Shown piece by piece: positions 23,366 to 25,672 of a DNA stretch of 25,672 nt. Source of the DNA: Geothermobacter sp964441925. GTDB lineage: Bacteria > Desulfobacterota > Desulfuromonadia > Desulfuromonadales > Geothermobacteraceae. Both the position numbers and the translations under genes were made by a program. The notes below the pieces were generated by a model. It was not told the DNA's origin and made no database searches. It saw nothing but the letters and a program-made list of their open reading frames with translations. How positions within the stretch are numbered: position 1 is the first letter of the stretch; each line of letters begins with the position of its first letter. The stretch covers positions 1 through 25,672 of the forward strand of contig CAYTVY010000022.1 in assembly GCA_964441925.1 (NCBI GenBank). Direction: 5' to 3'.

Positions 23366-24418
23366 ATGGTTTTTTTCCGGAAAAAGACCCTGACCGGCCT
23401 GTCCCGCACCTGCGGCTGAGCGGCCAAGATCGGTCCGGCAGTTCTGTCGGACGCTCTTGCGGGCCTGCCGGTGCCCGACGATCCCGACCTGCTGGTCGGC
23501 ATCGAAACGTCCGATGATGCGGCGGTGTACCGCCTGTCACCGGAGTTGGCGATGGTCAACACCGTCGACTTCATTACTCCGCCGGTCGACGATCCCTACT
23601 GGTTCGGGCAGATCGCCGCCGCCAATTCGATCTCCGATGTCTATTCGATGGGCGGCCGGCCGGTGACCGCGCTCAACCTGGTGATGTTTCCCTCCCGCCA
23701 CCTCGATATGGGCTACCTGAGAGAGATTCTGCGGGGCGGTCATGACAAGGTGGTGGAGGCCGGAGCCTGTCTGGTCGGAGGCCACTCGGTCGATGACGAG
23801 GAACCGAAGTACGGACTTTGCGTCAATGGTGTGGTGCATCCGGAGCGGGTCATCACCAATGCCGGCGCCCGTCCCGGCGACGCCCTGATTCTGACCAAGC
23901 CGCTCGGCTCGGGGGTGCTGTTCAATGCCGTACGCTCGGGCAAGTTTCCCTACCCGGAGCTGGAGCGGGAGGTGCTGCCTGTCATCGCAGCCCTGAACGG
24001 TCCGGCCATGGAGGCGGCGCTGCGGTTCGAGCTGCACGCCTGTACCGACATCACCGGATTCGGCATTCTCGGTCATCTGCTGGAAATGGCCCAGGGAGCC
24101 GATGCCCGTATCCGTCTGCACTACCGTCGGCTGTCGTTTTATCCCGGTGCCCTGGAAATGTACCGCAAGGGGGAGACCACCGGCAGCAACCGGCCGAACC
24201 GGGAGATGGTCGCCCGCAGCGAGCTGGAGCTGCGCTGCACCCTGAGTGCGGCGGAGGAAGAGTTGCTCTACGACCCGCAGACCTCCGGCGGGCTCCTGCT
24301 GGCGCTGCCGGCGGCGCAGGCGGAAGACCTGCTGGCGGCGCTGCAAAGCGCCGGGGTCGAAGGTGTCTGCCTGATCGGTGAAGTCGTGGCCGGGACGGTC
24401 GGTATCGAGGTCGTCTGA
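23366..24418 (+). CDS. selD: Selenophosphate synthetase SelD, selenocysteine-containing (UGA at 23417-23419)
   Basis: Makes selenophosphate, the selenium donor for tRNA-Sec and selenouridine, from selenide and ATP. Reading the in-frame TGA at 23417-23419 as selenocysteine gives a 350-residue protein, the normal SelD length. The N-terminus reads TGLSRTCGUAAKIGP, with U18 at the position of E. coli Cys17 and Lys21 at that of Lys20. Downstream blocks are DDAAVYRLSPELAMVNTVDFITPP, ANSISDVYSMGGRPVTALNLVMFP, GGHSVDDEEPKYGL, LTKPLGSGVLFNAV, CTDITGFGILGHLLEMA and YDPQTSGGLLLALP. The ATG has AAGGAGG (23352-23358) seven bases upstream. Without recoding, a gene finder would call only the part from about 23471. 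SelA, SelB and SelC must lie elsewhere. Confidence 0.94.
23418..23456 (+). promoter_or_regulatory. Bacterial SECIS-like hairpin after the selD UGA
   Basis: GTCCGGCA (23433-23440) and TGTCGGAC (23445-23452) form an 8-bp stem with one G-U pair and a GUUC loop, 13 bases after the UGA. GAGC (23418-23421, overlapping the UGA) can pair with GCTC (23453-23456) as a lower stem, leaving an 11-base internal loop on one side. Position and small G/U-containing loop fit a SelB-binding bacterial SECIS element within the coding sequence. Confidence 0.65.
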
Positions 24419-24525
24419 CGCCCGTTTTTTTTGGCCGTCGTTATTGGGTTTGTCTATGTTGTGGCTTTTTTGAATAGTCGACGCCAATTTCTGCGGTGTT
24501 GCCGCGGAGTCCGGGAGTTGTGGAG

Positions 24526-25302
24526 ATGGACGTCGGTTTGCTGGTCGGGCTGCTCGGGCTGATGAGCGGTTTTCTTTCCGGGCTGCTCGGCATCGGTGGT
24601 GGCATCGTCATGGCGCCACTGCTGCTCTATGTCCCCCCCTGGCTGGGATTGCCCGCCTTCTCGATGCGGGAAGTGGCCGGCCTGACCATCATCCAGGGGC
24701 TGACGGCCTGCCTCTCCGGGGTGCTGGTTCACCGCAGGTTTCGCTTCGTTTCCGGACGTCTTGCCGGCTGGATGGGGACGACCATCTTTGTCGCCGCCCT
24801 GACGGGCGGCGCCGCCGCCGGCCGGGTCACCGACCGGCTGCTGCTGGCGATCTTCGCCCTGCTGGCCCTGGCGGCCGCTGCCCTGATCCTGGTCCCCACC
24901 GCCGGCGACTGTGAACGGCCGGATGTCGGGCGGCTTTCGTTCAGCCGCTTGCGGGCCGTTGCCGTCGCCGCCGGAGTCGGTTTTCTGGGAGGGCTGGTCG
25001 GCCAGGGCGGCTCGTTTCTCCTCATTCCGCTGATGACCGCTTTTCTGCAGATTCCGACCCGGATCGCCATCGGCAGCAATCTGGCGATCGTTCTGCTCTC
25101 TTCCCTGGCGGCCTTTCTCGGCAAGGCTCTGACCGGACAGGTTCTCTGGCCCCTGGTTCCGGCGCTGGTGACGGCCGTTGTGCCGGCGACCCTTGCCGGT
25201 GCCTGGGTCAGCCGCCGGTTGCCGGTGGGCGGGTTGCGCTGGCTGTTGGCTCTGTGCATTGCCCTGGCCGCCATTCGGATCGGTTTCTCCGCCCTGGGCT
25301 GA
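24526..25302 (+). CDS. TSUP (TauE/SafE, DUF81) family membrane transporter
   Basis: A predicted inner-membrane permease of a family often linked to export or import of sulfite, sulfonates or other sulfur compounds; the substrate here is unknown. The 258-residue protein has about eight hydrophobic helices and the two TSUP half-repeats, GLMSGFLSGLLGIGGGIVMAPLLLYV (about 9-34) and GFLGGLVGQGGSFLLIPLMTAFLQIPTRIAIGSNLAIVL, with a glycine-rich turn in each. ATG 24526 has GGGAG about nine bases upstream and is preferred to GTG 24496. A possible promoter is TTGTCT (24450-24455) with AATAGT (24473-24478). It lies 107 bases after selD; a role in selenium or sulfur oxyanion traffic is only a guess from position. 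Confidence 0.87.
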   Translation: MDVGLLVGLLGLMSGFLSGLLGIGGGIVMAPLLLYVPPWLGLPAFSMREVAGLTIIQGLTACLSGVLVHRRFRFVSGRLAGWMGTTIFVAALTGGAAAGRVTDRLLLAIFALLALAAAALILVPTAGDCERPDVGRLSFSRLRAVAVAAGVGFLGGLVGQGGSFLLIPLMTAFLQIPTRIAIGSNLAIVLLSSLAAFLGKALTGQVLWPLVPALVTAVVPATLAGAWVSRRLPVGGLRWLLALCIALAAIRIGFSALG

Positions 25303-25393
25303 TTCCCGCCCCCCCCTCGAGTATCGATCTTCTCCGGGAATGGATTCCGGCGCAGGAGGCTGTCTTTTTGGGCAGCTTGCCCGGCCGTTGAAG

Positions 25394-25443
25394 AAAAAAG
25401 CGGCAGACCGGCTCCGTCTGGGATGGCGGCAAGCCCGTTTTTT
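25394..25443. terminator. Possible bidirectional terminator after the TSUP gene
   Basis: An A-run (25394-25399) and a T-run (25438-25443) flank a GC-rich segment containing the hairpin CAGAC...GTCTG. The stem is imperfect, so the call is weak. It lies in the 298-base gap before the P-II gene, upstream of the sigma-54 site. The gap holds no gene. Confidence 0.35.
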
Positions 25444-25457
25444 CGGACATCGCCGCT

Positions 25458-25473
25458 TGGCACGGCATCTGCT
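25458..25473 (+). promoter_or_regulatory. Sigma-54 (RpoN) promoter of the P-II gene
   Basis: TGGCAC (25458-25463), five bases, then CTGCT (25469-25473) matches the -24/-12 consensus TGGCAC-N5-TTGCT with one mismatch. The invariant GG and GC are separated by exactly 10 bases. Transcription would start near 25485, about 115 bases before the P-II start codon. Nitrogen-regulated (NtrC-type) control is expected from such promoters. Confidence 0.7.
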
Positions 25474-25600
25474 CATGCTGATGTCGGCAAGCCGGGGAGA
25501 TCCGAAGCCGGATGCACCGGGGGGCTTGCCAGGTGTTATTGTCCAGGCCCTGTCTGCAGGGTGCATGGCGGGGCCGGCGCCGACGACGAAGGGAGCAGCG

Positions 25601-25672
25601 ATGAAAAAGATCGAATGCATCGTCAAGCCGTTCAAGCTGGACGAAATCAAAGACGCCCTGACCGAACTTGGC
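25601..25672 (+). CDS. glnB: P-II nitrogen regulatory protein (GlnB/GlnK), 5' part only
   Basis: Only the first 24 codons are inside the window. MKKIECIVKPFKLDEIKDAL is the characteristic N-terminus of the trimeric P-II signal proteins that sense 2-oxoglutarate and ATP/ADP and control glutamine synthetase, ammonium channel AmtB and NtrB. GGGAG (25591-25595) precedes the ATG by five bases. The sigma-54 site upstream suggests nitrogen-controlled expression. GlnB and GlnK cannot be told apart here: a following amtB would favour GlnK, a following glnA GlnB. Confidence 0.88.
   Translation, partial: MKKIECIVKPFKLDEIKDALTELG

Noticed and set aside
24425..24432. Terminator after selD, based on a run of eight T residues
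   Set aside because: No convincing hairpin precedes the T-run, so it was not listed as a feature.

Overview
The window is about 25.7 kb of GC-rich bacterial DNA with tightly packed, often overlapping genes. It carries a complete Tol-Pal cell-envelope system, an outer-membrane BtuB-type receptor and a GT-C lipid-linked-sugar transferase, so the host is Gram-negative. A selenocysteine-containing SelD, a cobalamin riboswitch, FolE2 beside QueC, and a sigma-54-type promoter before a P-II gene fit a deltaproteobacterium of the Desulfuromonadales/Geobacter kind. That placement is inferred from gene content and was not tested by a database search. No rRNA, tRNA, CRISPR array, insertion sequence or prophage gene was seen.

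Layout. (1) Bases 1-3803, plus strand: pyruvate kinase, QueC, FolE2 and a DUF2064/TIGR04282 protein. (2) Bases 3863-8801, plus strand: tolQ-tolR-tolA-tolB, then pal and cpoB. A good sigma-70 promoter precedes tolQ, another precedes pal, and a strong bidirectional terminator closes the block. (3) Bases 8801-14791, minus strand: an overlapping trio (GT2 glycosyltransferase, three-helix LAB_N/PQ-loop-like protein, ArnT-like GT-C transferase), then bioA, then a CPA2 antiporter with a CBS pair. (4) Bases 15000-16990, plus strand: a TIGR00300-family (ornithine cyclodeaminase-like) protein overlapping arginase, a possible two-step route from arginine to proline. (5) Bases 17000-22631, plus strand: a cobalamin riboswitch with terminator, btuB, a heptanucleotide repeat block, then btuF-btuC-btuD from its own promoter. 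BtuD carries an unusual C-terminal domain of about 180 residues. (6) Bases 22696-25302, plus strand: a TlpA-like thioredoxin, selD with an in-frame UGA (Sec18) and a following SECIS-like hairpin, and a TSUP transporter. (7) Bases 25601-25672: the first 24 codons of a P-II protein behind a sigma-54-type promoter.

The points most worth a second look are: the recoded selD, whose first 35 codons ordinary ORF calling loses; the GT2/PQ-loop-like/GT-C trio, which parallels eukaryotic dolichol-phosphate-mannose synthesis and use; the extra domain on BtuD; a 58-bp dispersed repeat present at both ends of a 10.7-kb stretch; the heptamer block between btuB and btuF; and the arginase/TIGR00300 pair.
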